DNA from: Aurantiochytrium sp. KH105
Lineage: Eukaryota > Sar > Bigyra > Thraustochytrida > Thraustochytriidae
Assembly: GCA_003116975.1 (NCBI GenBank)
Contig: BGKB01000092.1
Location: forward strand, 1-64,000
Direction: 5' to 3'
Length of the DNA: 64,000 nt
Each line of letters opens with the position of its first letter. The first letter of the stretch is position 1. Of this stretch, positions 1-8,090 are shown in pieces. The position numbers and the translations under genes were made by a program. The notes beneath the pieces were generated by a model. That model was not told the DNA's origin. It ran no database searches and was given only the letters and a program-made list of their open reading frames with translations.

Positions 1-332
1 AACATGATCAGGTTGAGCACGATCATCACGACATAGAGCACCGAGTACGCCTTGCTAAAGTACACCCTGTTCGCCACCAGGTAGATCCAGTCCAGGCCCC
101 GCACGCGCAGCTGCTTGCGTCGTTTCTCCGCGAGCTCGTGCTCGGCGAGGCTGCCCGCCGCCACGAAGCTGTGCTGGTCGCCCGCGGCGGGCCGCTCCGC
201 CTGCTGCGCCTGCTGCGCCGCGCCGGCCGCGGGCCCGCGCGCCGCCGCCTCGCCGCCGGCCTCCGCGAGCGCGCCGCCGCTGCCCTCGCGCCGCAGCAGC
301 CCCGCGGCCTGCTCCCGCGCCTCGGGCTCCAT
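1..332 (-). CDS. N-terminal fragment of an unidentified membrane protein (runs off left edge)
   Basis: Reading the minus strand from an ATG at 330-332 gives 110 codons without a stop to the window edge. The first 60 or so residues are Ala/Gly/Glu-rich and low complexity. They are followed by a basic stretch (AEKRRKQLRVRGLDW) and a hydrophobic segment (YVVMIVLNLIM) that looks like the start of a first transmembrane helix, preceded by IYLVANRVYFSKAYS. The charged-then-hydrophobic boundary is typical of a polytopic membrane protein or channel, but I do not recognise the family. The gene is divergent from the ZIP transporter that follows, and the repeat-rich gap between them presumably holds both promoters. 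Confidence rests on the coherent C-terminal 45 residues; the start is less certain. Confidence 0.6.
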   Translation of the reverse strand, partial: MEPEAREQAAGLLRREGSGGALAEAGGEAAARGPAAGAAQQAQQAERPAAGDQHSFVAAGSLAEHELAEKRRKQLRVRGLDWIYLVANRVYFSKAYSVLYVVMIVLNLIM

Positions 333-360
333 GGCCGCCCCGCCGCCGCGCGCGCCCCGC

Positions 361-423
361 CAGCTCGTGCGCCAGCTCGTGCGCGAGCTGTGCGCGAGCT
401 CGTGCGCGAGCTCGTGCGCGCTC
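361..423. repeat. Short tandem repeat of about 12 bp (GCTCGTGCGCGA type)
   Basis: About five imperfect copies of a unit like cagctcgtgcgc / gagctcgtgcgc lie directly upstream of the minus-strand gene start. They keep reading frames open on both strands and so create false ORFs. Confidence 0.8.
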
Positions 424-560
424 GGCCCGGCGCCGGCGGAGTTCGCGATCTGCACGTTGACCGCCTTCCTTCTCGCGGGGCTGCCCTCGATCGCCTTCCT
501 TCCCTGCGGGCAAAGCCCAGCCCAGCGCGGCCAGCCGAGCAGACCGCCGCGCCGAGCCCG

Positions 561-561
561 C

Positions 562-633
<72 letters not shown>

Positions 634-634
634 C
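561..634. repeat. (CAGG)n tetranucleotide microsatellite
   Basis: About 18 nearly perfect copies of CAGG in the divergent intergenic region. A tetranucleotide cannot be coding without cycling through frames, which argues that the open frames across it are not genes. Confidence 0.95.
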
Positions 635-712
635 CCGCGCCGGCGCGCCGCCGCGCCGCGGAGGCCGCGGTCGTCGGGAGATCGCGGCGGCCGATCGCGG
701 CGATCGAGGCGA

Positions 713-757
713 CATCCATCCATCCATCCATCCATCCATCCATCCATCCATCCATCG
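713..757. repeat. (CATC)n tetranucleotide microsatellite
   Basis: About 11 copies of CATC, 50 bases before the first plausible ATG of the ZIP transporter. On the minus strand it reads as a meaningless GWMD-type repeat. Confidence 0.95.
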
Positions 758-806
758 AGCAGCGCCCGCGCCTCGACGCGGCTCCGACCCCGCGCCCGCG
801 CGCGAA

Positions 807-2003
807 ATGCCCGGCACGCGCGGCGCGGCGCTGCGCAGCAGGCGCGCCGCGGGCGGAGCCGCGGGGCCCGCGGCTGACCGCGAGCAGGAGATGCCGCGGG
901 AGCCTCGAGAGCGCGCCGCGACGCGGGACGACGACGGGAAACCCGGCGCGGTGGACACGGACGCGGCCAGGGAGGGCGCCCTCCCGGAGGGCGACAGGGA
1001 GTGGGCCAGCCCGACGTCGGCGAGCTCGAAAGAGGGCAAGATCCGAATTATCCGCAGCAGTAGTGGCAACAATCTCGGGAAGCGGCTCACGCGGCCACGG
1101 CAGATGGTTCTGCTGGGCGTTGCGCTGGCCGTCACGGCGCACAGCGTCTACTTCTTGAGCGCCAGACTTGGTCCTCGGGCTCCACTCTTTGACCTGCACA
1201 AGGCACCCTTGCACGATGCCATTGGCGTGGTCTGGAGCTCGGGGTGGATCACCGCAGCGTCGACGGGTCTCGGCGCCATCCCCTTTGTGCTCGTGAACGA
1301 GCTCAGTCCGCGTCTTGTGGCTGTTTGTAACGCCGTGGCTGCGGGAATGATGATGGCTGCCGCCCTGGGTCTCGTCGTGGAGGGTTGCTTGGAGGAAACG
1401 GCGCCCGACACAATGTTCACGCCCATTTGGCGCGTGTTGCTGGGTCTCTATCTGGGTGTCGGCTTTGTCAAGTTGTCTAGTCACGTTGTCGGCGACGAAG
1501 TAGACCCGGCCGAGGTTCTTGACGATATGTCTCGCAGCAAATCGCGCGATATCGACACGAAACGCGCCATGGTGATTATGGCTGTCATGACCCTTCACTC
1601 CTTCACCGAGGGGGTTGGCATTGGCGTTTCATATCACTCGCAGTCGCTGGGCGGCTTCATTTCAGCAACCTTGGCGGTGCACAATGTGCCAGAAGGGATT
1701 GCCGTCGCCATTGTTCTCATTCCTCGGGGATTCGGCGTCCTTGCCACGACTCTTTGGTGCATTTTTTCGAGCCTGCCGCAGCCGCTCATGGCAGTGCCCG
1801 CCTATCTATTTGTAGACTACTTTCGTTTCGTTACACCTGTGGGCTTTGGGTTTTCGGCGGGCGCCATGGCCTTTGTTTCGCTCTTTGAGCTCTTGAGCGA
1901 GGCACGTGAACGCCTTTCGGCACGAGAGGCATACTCGATTATGGCTCTTGCCATGACTGTGATGGGGCTCACACAAGCCTTTTTGCGCGAGAAGACCATG
2001 TAG
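807..2003 (+). CDS. ZIP-family (zinc/iron-type) metal transporter, copy 1
   Basis: Predicted 398-residue polytopic membrane protein. The first ~100 residues are hydrophilic; hydrophobic segments follow from MVLLGVALAVTAHSVYFL onward. The ZIP signature is clear in the C-terminal half: LHSFTEGVGIGV then, one helix later, AVHNVPEGIAVAIVLIP. The His and Glu of HS(F)TEG and HNVPEG are the expected metal-binding residues of TM4 and TM5. Known ZIP proteins move Zn2+ or other divalent metals into the cytosol. A paralogue lies at 5392-6408 with the same landmarks (VWSSxW, HNVPEG, SSxPQPLMAVPA). The start is ambiguous: the in-frame ATG at 807 is used, but 891 (MPREPRERA) is as good and matches the paralogue's N-terminal length better. 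The open frame upstream of 807 runs through microsatellites and is rejected as coding. Substrate unknown. Confidence 0.85.
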   Translation: MPGTRGAALRSRRAAGGAAGPAADREQEMPREPRERAATRDDDGKPGAVDTDAAREGALPEGDREWASPTSASSKEGKIRIIRSSSGNNLGKRLTRPRQMVLLGVALAVTAHSVYFLSARLGPRAPLFDLHKAPLHDAIGVVWSSGWITAASTGLGAIPFVLVNELSPRLVAVCNAVAAGMMMAAALGLVVEGCLEETAPDTMFTPIWRVLLGLYLGVGFVKLSSHVVGDEVDPAEVLDDMSRSKSRDIDTKRAMVIMAVMTLHSFTEGVGIGVSYHSQSLGGFISATLAVHNVPEGIAVAIVLIPRGFGVLATTLWCIFSSLPQPLMAVPAYLFVDYFRFVTPVGFGFSAGAMAFVSLFELLSEARERLSAREAYSIMALAMTVMGLTQAFLREKTM

Positions 2004-2429
2004 ACCAAGGTGATGCGAGCAATGCATGTCGTGTACACTAGTCGTTGCGAGATTCTGCGTGCAATGTTTCGGCGTTTGCGACACGTTGTGTCTGCACAAG
2101 GCTGGGCCTAGAAGTGCACTCAAGCGCGTCTTGGGAAACTGATCCTTGCAAGGAACGCTTTCAAACGTCGAGACGCTTGAATTCAAGGTAGAAGAGACGG
2201 AACCTTTTCGGTTCATGAAATCATAATAGTGTCAGAAGGTCTATTGCTATGATTGCATGGCGTTTAGCATGGTCATACAAAGGACCCCCCACCGTTTCTT
2301 TTCACAAGACTAAGAAGTGCTTCAATTTTGCTTCGTCAGTTGTCTTTCTTCTCTTTTCTTTTGTAAATTTGCACCTCGAGGAAATCAAGGGAAAGACGAC
2401 ATGATGGAGGATGATGGTCATTTTTAGAA
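2004..2429. other. Convergent intergenic region (3' regions of ZIP copy 1 and the flavoenzyme)
   Basis: The sequence is AT-richer than its neighbours with no coding signal. It should hold the 3' UTRs and polyadenylation signals of both convergent genes; nothing else seen. Confidence 0.6.
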
Positions 2430-3992
2430 TCAATGACCAAACACCAAGAATCTGCTTGGTGAAAACGCTGGTGCCTCGCGCTCCAAGCCGTAGCGCAAAA
2501 AGTCCGACTCGCCCGCGTAGGAAAGCCCGTCTGCGGTTGCAAGTTGATGAGCCAAAATGCGTGCTGTACCCGCAGCCATGGTCCAGCCTACAGGTCCATG
2601 GCCTGCATTGACCCAAATGTTGGGCAGCGGACCGGGCGCGCGACCTGTGTACGGCAGGGAGTCGGGCGTCATGGGCCTCACACCAGACCATGGCGTTGAC
2701 TCCTCGGTCCATGTCATGTGCGGAAAGAGCAGGCGGGCGCGGGTTTTGAGAGCAGTGCCGTAGCGCTCGCACTGGGCCTCGGTGACCGGGGTGGAGCCGT
2801 CGCCAATGAGATCTGCAAAACCGGCAAGACGGACCGTTCCATCCTCCAAAGGAGTCAATTGGAAGCCAAGGTCGCCGCTGACGTAGTCTGCGATGCCGGC
2901 GCGTGGGCCGTATTCCACCCCATGGAGGTCAATGCTTGCGCCACGAAGACCGACCATGGGGAGCGCCGTCATGCCGAGCTCCCGTTGCACTGCATTTGTG
3001 CTTGGGCCACAACACAGAACCACGTGGTCCGCTTCAAGCGTGCTTGTTGTCACGCCGCCAGCGTCACCCGAAGACGTTAGCACGACGCGCAGACGTCGCG
3101 AGCCTGCTGACGTCTCGGAGACGCTGCGGATTCGCTGGCCAAAGTGGAAACGTACAGGCAGAGGCCCACGCTCGCAAAGACTGCGCACTTCTGCGGTGAA
3201 TTTGCGCGCATTCGCCGTATAGTCATCGAGAACAGCGACACAGCCTGGCTCCATGCCCTGCGCGATCATCTTGTCAAAGTAGGATTCCAGGAAAGGAAAG
3301 GTGGAGATACACGCCTGGCATGAAAGTTGATTCCAATGCTTGAAGCCCGCACTGCTGGCCTTTTGCGCGCGCTGCACGCCTTGTTCAAGCGCCTCTTGCG
3401 AGCCGTACACCCACACGTTGTCGAATCGCAGGTCAACACTGGCGGCACGATTGGGGAACTGCGCGATGAGCGCGGATGTCGAGTCCTGGCACAAGTGGGA
3501 CAATCTGCGAAAGATTGCATTTTTGGCCTCGGTCTGTTTCTGCGTGCATCCACGCACAAAGTGCGCTCCCCAGCGAATCACATCGAGACTGAGCTCTGTC
3601 GTAGACGGCAGGGCCCCCATGGACTTGAGTGCAACGGCGTCTGGGTTGCTCGTGGAGCCTGGACCTTGCGATTGCTCATCGCCACCTTTGCGCGACGGCG
3701 CCACGAGAGTTTTGAGGTTCTTGATTGAAACCAGCGACTTGAGGGTGCTCGGGTTCGAGAGCGGGTAGGTTGACAGCAGCGTAGGGCAGAATCTGCCAGC
3801 GTTCGCAAAGCTCGTTTCGAGCGCGACTTCCTGGCGCGCTTCGACCACCGTCACGCGCAGACCGGCCTCGCGAAGGGCGTGCGCTGTGCAGACGCCAACG
3901 ATCCCGGCCCCCACCACCACGACCTCGCGCGTGCGCGGTGCCGTTGCTGTCAGCTCCGCGCGACGTGCCGGGTCTGCCGCCGCGGCTTTCAT
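2430..3992 (-). CDS. FAD-dependent D-amino-acid dehydrogenase-like oxidoreductase (DadA/DAO family)
   Basis: 520 residues from an ATG at 3990-3992. The N-terminus holds a Rossmann dinucleotide-binding motif, VVVVGAGIVG (G28-x-G30-x-x-G33), followed by an acidic residue at the end of beta-2 (VTVVEA), which binds the FAD ribose. SFANAGRFCP is a typical DadA element after the first strand. Near the C-terminus, WSGVRPMTPDSLPYTGRAP and NIWVNAGHGPVGWTMAAGTA are the hallmark FAD-contacting motifs of D-amino-acid dehydrogenases. Known relatives deaminate D-amino acids (for example D-Ala) to 2-oxo acids using FAD. No obvious signal peptide or membrane helix. An insert around residues 95-115 (KGGDEQSQGPGSTSNP) is low complexity. 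The gene lies between the two ZIP paralogues on the opposite strand. Substrate is not provable from sequence. Confidence 0.85.
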   Translation of the reverse strand: MKAAAADPARRAELTATAPRTREVVVVGAGIVGVCTAHALREAGLRVTVVEARQEVALETSFANAGRFCPTLLSTYPLSNPSTLKSLVSIKNLKTLVAPSRKGGDEQSQGPGSTSNPDAVALKSMGALPSTTELSLDVIRWGAHFVRGCTQKQTEAKNAIFRRLSHLCQDSTSALIAQFPNRAASVDLRFDNVWVYGSQEALEQGVQRAQKASSAGFKHWNQLSCQACISTFPFLESYFDKMIAQGMEPGCVAVLDDYTANARKFTAEVRSLCERGPLPVRFHFGQRIRSVSETSAGSRRLRVVLTSSGDAGGVTTSTLEADHVVLCCGPSTNAVQRELGMTALPMVGLRGASIDLHGVEYGPRAGIADYVSGDLGFQLTPLEDGTVRLAGFADLIGDGSTPVTEAQCERYGTALKTRARLLFPHMTWTEESTPWSGVRPMTPDSLPYTGRAPGPLPNIWVNAGHGPVGWTMAAGTARILAHQLATADGLSYAGESDFLRYGLEREAPAFSPSRFLVFGH

Positions 3993-4277
3993 GGTCGCTG
4001 TCGCTGTCGCTCCTGGTCTCCGCCTCCGTCACCGTCTCGACGCGGTGCGGTCTGCGGGTCCGAGTCCTCCGCTCAGCTCGGCGTTCTGCGTTTGCCGCTG
4101 GGTCGTAGTATCCTCATGTTCCACTTGGCGCGGCGCCGCATCGCCACCTTCTTTGCTAGTCCCCGCGACGGGAGCTCAGGAACACCTCCGAGCCGAGGCC
4201 TCTCGCTGCCACGCACGCAAGCGCATGACGGCAATTGCAAGCTGCAGCCGCAGCTGACGACGATTATACGTTAGAGA

Positions 4278-4334
4278 CTGCTGCAGGGGCTGCTGCTGCT
4301 GCAGCAGCATGCAGCTGCAGCATGCAGCTGCCGC
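4278..4334. repeat. Palindromic CTG/CAG cluster
   Basis: Interleaved CTGCTGCAG and GCAGCATGCAGC elements form several overlapping inverted repeats able to fold as hairpins. Located in the upstream region of the flavoenzyme gene. Confidence 0.7.
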
Positions 4335-4835
4335 TACAACCCCCGGAATAACGTGAAGGTGGCACGTGCCGGCCGGGGTCAGTCGGGCCCACGCTCCGCT
4401 CTCGCCTCTCTCCGCCTTTGCGCCTCCTCTCCTTCGCAGGAGCAGAGACCGCGCTCGCCTCGCTGCCGGCCAGGCAACTGTCCGCCTGGACGCGCCACGT
4501 TGCGGCGGGCAGCAGCAGCTGCAGAGCGTGGCGAGGTCTTGGCCGGCGTGCGTGCGTGCCTGCGAGTGTCGACCGGGTTAACAGATCGAAGGCGGAAACA
4601 ATGAGCAAGCAAGCGCCGGCCGGGGCGCCATCTTGGACCCATGCCGGCGGCCAGCGCGCGACCGCGCGCGACCGGCAGACCTGCGCGGCGCGGACTCGCA
4701 TGCGGTCTTCGTCGGCACGCCGCGCTGTGCCGAAGAAGGGCCCTTTCTGCGCACGCTCTGCCGCGGCACGGGCATCACGACCCGAAGGCAAGGCGAGGCA
4801 AGGCGAAGCGGAGCGTTGACGAGCTGGCTGCCTCG

Positions 4836-4905
4836 CAAGTGGAGAATGGGCGGCGCGCAAGTGGGGAGTTTCGCGGCGCGCAAGTGGGGAATAGCCGGCG
4901 CAAGT
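4836..4905. repeat. GCGCAAGTGGnGAA repeat in promoter region
   Basis: Three copies of gCgCAAGTGGgGAa plus a partial fourth (GCGCAAGTCGAAG), spaced about 20-23 bp. The same motif is clustered upstream of eS17 at 61611-61740, so it may be a promoter element rather than a chance repeat. Confidence 0.6.
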
Positions 4906-5391
4906 CGAAGAGAGGCGGCCGGCCGGACGGCCGCCTAGAGAGAGAGAAGAAAGAGCGGCAGACCGGAATCGCAGCGCCGCGCGGAGGCAGCTCGCGCAGC
5001 GCAGGCACGCCGGAGCGCGCGCGGCACCGCCCTCCCTCCCTGCAGGCGGCGCGCCCCTCCCCTCCCTTGCTTCTACGCGGTCCCTTCCCTCGCGTGGCGC
5101 GGGCTGCGCAGCGCCGCGACGCAGAGGCCGCCGGCCGGACGCAAGGCGTCGACTCTTTTTGGCCTTTGCCTTTCGCACTTGGCCTCTACTTCGTCGAGCG
5201 GCCGGACGCGGTCAAGGCGCGGCGCTGCTCCAGCAGTGAAGAGCGCGCAGATAGATCCTGGCGGAGATTGCGCTGCGGAAGCACGAAGACCTTTCGTCGC
5301 GAAGTGACGGGAAGCAAAAGAGAAAACGAAGAACAAGGAGAAGAGGAAGAAGGAGAAGCACGAGGAGGGCGACAAGGTGAGGCCGGCCAGC

Positions 5392-6408
5392 ATGGCCGTC
5401 CTGCAGTCGACCATGCCAAACCCACAAGACCCCGAGCTGCCCAGGCGACTGGGAGCAAGAATGACAGATGATCACAGTTCCACCTCGAACTCTGCCACGA
5501 CGAAGGTGATCGAATTGGGGCCCAGAGACTTGGAGGAGGGCAAAAGTCAAAGACCAAGTTCTGGGGTGTTGGAGAACGCCTGGCAGTTCATGCTGCTGTT
5601 CCTCGCGGGCCTTCTCACCGTCCATAGCGTTAACGTCTTGCAAAGAGATGAAACGGAAGGCGTCATGCTCGTGTGGAGCTCTGCGTGGGTGACGGCCGCG
5701 TGCTCGGCTCTAGGCGTGGTTCCATTCTTTTTTATCAAAGACCTCGAATGCGTGGCTGGCGCGGGCAACGCGCTCGCCGCAGGCGTCATGACGGCAGCCT
5801 CGCTCGGACTTCTCGCAGAGGGACTCATGGAGCCCACCACACCGGACACGGCCTTTGAGCCTTCGATCAAGGTCCTTGTTGGCATGTATTTAGGTGTTGG
5901 CTTCATGAAAGCGTCGGAGCGCCTCATCACCGAGAAGGAGGCCGTCGACTTAGCAGAAGCCAAGAGCTGGCGAAGGGCTGTGGTCATTATGATGGCCATG
6001 ACCTTTCATGCTTTCGCAGAGGGCGTGGGCATCGGCGTTGCGTTTAGAACTCACACGCTCGGATCCGTCGTCAGTCTTTCCCTCGCGCTGCACAATGTTC
6101 CAGAGGGGATTGCCGTTGCGGTGGTGCTCATTCCGCGAGGCTTTTCATCAGTTGCGACTGCGCTCATGTGCATTCTGTCAAGCATTCCGCAACCGCTCAT
6201 GGCCGTGCCGGCTTTCATCTTTGTGGATTCCTTTGCATCGATTATTCCCATTGGTTTTGGATTTGCTTCCAGTGCTATGCTCATGGTGTCGACGCTCGAG
6301 CTCATGCCCGAGGCGCTTGCTGCGATCAGCGCTTGCAGGGCCTACTCCATCATGTTTTGCTCCATGCTGGCTATGTGCGCGCTTCAGGTGGTCATTCGCG
6401 CCATGTAA
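5392..6408 (+). CDS. ZIP-family metal transporter, copy 2
   Basis: 338 residues from the first in-frame ATG at 5392 (alternatives 5425 and 5461). A short hydrophilic N-terminus precedes about eight hydrophobic segments starting at FMLLFLAGLLTVHSVNVL. The metal-site helices are FHAFAEGVGIGV and LHNVPEGIAVAVVLIP, as in copy 1. Landmarks shared with copy 1 include VWSSxW, PDTxF, GxYLGVGF and SSxPQPLMAVPA, so the two genes are paralogues on the same strand, separated by the oppositely oriented flavoenzyme gene. The variable cytosolic loop between TM3 and TM4 is short and lacks the His-rich stretch of many ZIPs, as in copy 1. Inferred role is divalent metal uptake or release across a cellular membrane; substrate and membrane are unknown. 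Confidence 0.85.
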   Translation: MAVLQSTMPNPQDPELPRRLGARMTDDHSSTSNSATTKVIELGPRDLEEGKSQRPSSGVLENAWQFMLLFLAGLLTVHSVNVLQRDETEGVMLVWSSAWVTAACSALGVVPFFFIKDLECVAGAGNALAAGVMTAASLGLLAEGLMEPTTPDTAFEPSIKVLVGMYLGVGFMKASERLITEKEAVDLAEAKSWRRAVVIMMAMTFHAFAEGVGIGVAFRTHTLGSVVSLSLALHNVPEGIAVAVVLIPRGFSSVATALMCILSSIPQPLMAVPAFIFVDSFASIIPIGFGFASSAMLMVSTLELMPEALAAISACRAYSIMFCSMLAMCALQVVIRAM

Positions 6409-6903
6409 ACGTGCATCGTGTCGCTCTTCATAATTTGGGGCCCCAGCTTCTTGTAGCTTGTTTTGATAGATGGTTCATTCACGTCGCCTCTCGTTTTAGT
6501 GCACTGGAGCGAAACGTTGAATACCCAACAAGAACAACAAGAATGACGCCACACGCTTCACAATGCGCATGGCAACTTTGAACTCCCTTCCCCCACGGAC
6601 CCTGCCTGATTTTGTATTTCATTTCGTAAAAACGCTTACCAACACAAGACTTTTCTCTCTCCTTGGTGGTCCTTCCTCCTTATTTTCTTGCTTGCATTGC
6701 AGTTCTGTTGCAAGACCAGAAATCTCTATTGTCCTGTCATGATCACCCGCGCTCGCTCCAACAAACCTTTGGAACGTTTTCAACACATCAATTTATTATT
6801 ATTTTTTGAAGGGGGGGGGGAGGGGAGAAATTCAACGCAGTCATGAAGAGGAAAGCGAGACGTCAATCATCTACGGTAAAATACGATATCGCAGTGTCAG
6901 AGT
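6409..6903. other. Convergent intergenic region with poly-G tract
   Basis: 3' region of ZIP copy 2 and of the coiled-coil gene. AT-rich for this genome, with a run of ten or more G around 6811-6825. No gene seen. Confidence 0.6.
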
Positions 6904-7788
6904 CTAGGCAGGAATTTGACCTTGCAGCAAAAGCTCAAAGGTGTCGACGAGCTCCGGTGCCTCCGCTTCTCGTAACAATACGGCTGCAGTGGCAACGACA
7001 TCCTCGCGTGTCACGTGCCCGCGATTGAGCTCTTTCATGCTCGAGAGCAGCTGCGCAAACTGCTCCTCGGAAAGAAGCGTGCGCGCCTTGCCAAAGAACT
7101 CGCGCCCGCGTCGCGAGAGCTCTTCAGGATCGACCGAACCATGAGGTGAGACTGGAATCGTTGGTGACTTTGACTTGGAAGCACGTCCCAATGAAGTTGC
7201 CGAGGAGTATGAAAGCGACAACGGCGAGCTAGGTGCGGTCGTAGATACACGTGGAGCAGTACGCCCTAGCGTATGCGGGTATGCAGATTGTCTTGCGCTC
7301 AGACGCTCGTCAATCTCGGCGAGCAGCTCGGCGTGATGATTTGTTGATTCTGTTTCCAGGTGGACGAGCTCTGGCGGTCGCAGTCGTCCATTATGTGCAA
7401 GGTGTCGCCCCCGGCTTGTAGCAGGACCTTCGCGTTGACGTGGACTCCATGTATGACTCTTTGTCTCCCCTATTCGGTATCGGTATGGATCCTTGAGCCC
7501 GCGCGGACTATGCTGATCGATCGTTCCGGGCAATGGAGGAGGCCGCGATGATGCGACCGAGGTCGACGAGGATGTTGATGCCGACCGCGAGGGCCGCGCG
7601 TGAGTCATTTGTGCAAGCAACGCGTTGCGCTCTTCCACGAGGCGTCTGTTTTCCTCGACAAGTCTGTCGACAACGCCTTGGTGTTCTCTGCGCACGGCCT
7701 CGACTTCTTGGGCGTGGATCTCACGCTCGTTGGCGAGCTCCTCTTCGAAAGCCTGCCGCACGTGCTCGAGCGCCGCCTCGAGTGCCAT
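6904..7788 (-). CDS. Coiled-coil protein with At4g15545-like C-terminal domain
   Basis: 294 residues from the ATG at 7786-7788; the frame stays open upstream but only with a TTG start. Residues 1-60 are a strong coiled coil (alternating Glu/Arg with Leu/Val heptads, EENRRLVEERNALL). The middle is Ser/Pro-rich and probably disordered. The C-terminal 60 residues, GREFFGKARTLLSEEQFAQL followed by SMKELNRGHVTREDVV, match the conserved C-terminal pattern of the plant protein family represented by Arabidopsis At4g15545 (FFrqARsrLSyEQFsaFLanIKELN...treETL). Function of that family is not established here. The family's usual N-terminal segment before the coiled coil is missing or lies in an unrecognised upstream exon. 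Divergent from the IQ-motif gene at 8091. Confidence 0.7.
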   Translation of the reverse strand: MALEAALEHVRQAFEEELANEREIHAQEVEAVRREHQGVVDRLVEENRRLVEERNALLAQMTHARPSRSASTSSSTSVASSRPPPLPGTIDQHSPRGLKDPYRYRIGETKSHTWSPRQREGPATSRGRHLAHNGRLRPPELVHLETESTNHHAELLAEIDERLSARQSAYPHTLGRTAPRVSTTAPSSPLSLSYSSATSLGRASKSKSPTIPVSPHGSVDPEELSRRGREFFGKARTLLSEEQFAQLLSSMKELNRGHVTREDVVATAAVLLREAEAPELVDTFELLLQGQIPA

Positions 7789-8090
7789 CTTTCGGAGCGA
7801 GCGCCGCAAACGCAACGCCCTCGCGCCCCGGGCCCTCGTCTCACCTCGCCTTGGCTCACGTCACGGTTGGAGTTTTACAATTGGGCTTGGTTCACCGCTT
7901 CTCACCCAGCCGTTGAACACTGGCAAAGCCTGAGCAGGCCGCCTGAGGCGGTATGACAGACCGAAGGAGACCTTTCTTTGACGTGACGCGCTCGCTCGTG
8001 TAGGACGACAACGCCGGTGTTGAAGCTTATTCCGACAACGGGCGACCTCAGGGTTGGCGCACGGGACGTTTTGCGAGCAACATCAAAAGC
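7789..8090. promoter_or_regulatory. Divergent promoter region between coiled-coil and IQ-motif genes
   Basis: 300 bp between two divergent ATGs must hold both promoters. No specific element recognised. Confidence 0.4.

Larger units (their letters stand above)
3993..5391. other. Divergent intergenic region, GC-rich promoter DNA
   Basis: 1.4 kb between the flavoenzyme (minus) and ZIP copy 2 (plus). Several open frames exist on both strands but they are Arg/Ala/Pro-rich, overlap each other and show no domains, so none is called. It contains a palindromic CTGCAG cluster and a GCAAGTGG repeat (listed separately). Confidence 0.6.

Noticed and set aside
138-806. N-terminal extension of ZIP copy 1 through repeats
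   Set aside because: It starts with GTG, crosses two tetranucleotide microsatellites and overlaps the divergent membrane-protein gene on the other strand.
26-1135. 369-codon minus-strand open frame across the left divergent region
   Set aside because: It begins inside the ZIP gene, reads microsatellites as PACL and DGWM repeats, and is out of frame with the coherent membrane-protein segment.
4264-5178. 304-codon minus-strand open frame
   Set aside because: Arg/Ala/Pro-rich composition, overlaps equally long frames on the other strand, no domain. Reads as GC-rich promoter DNA.
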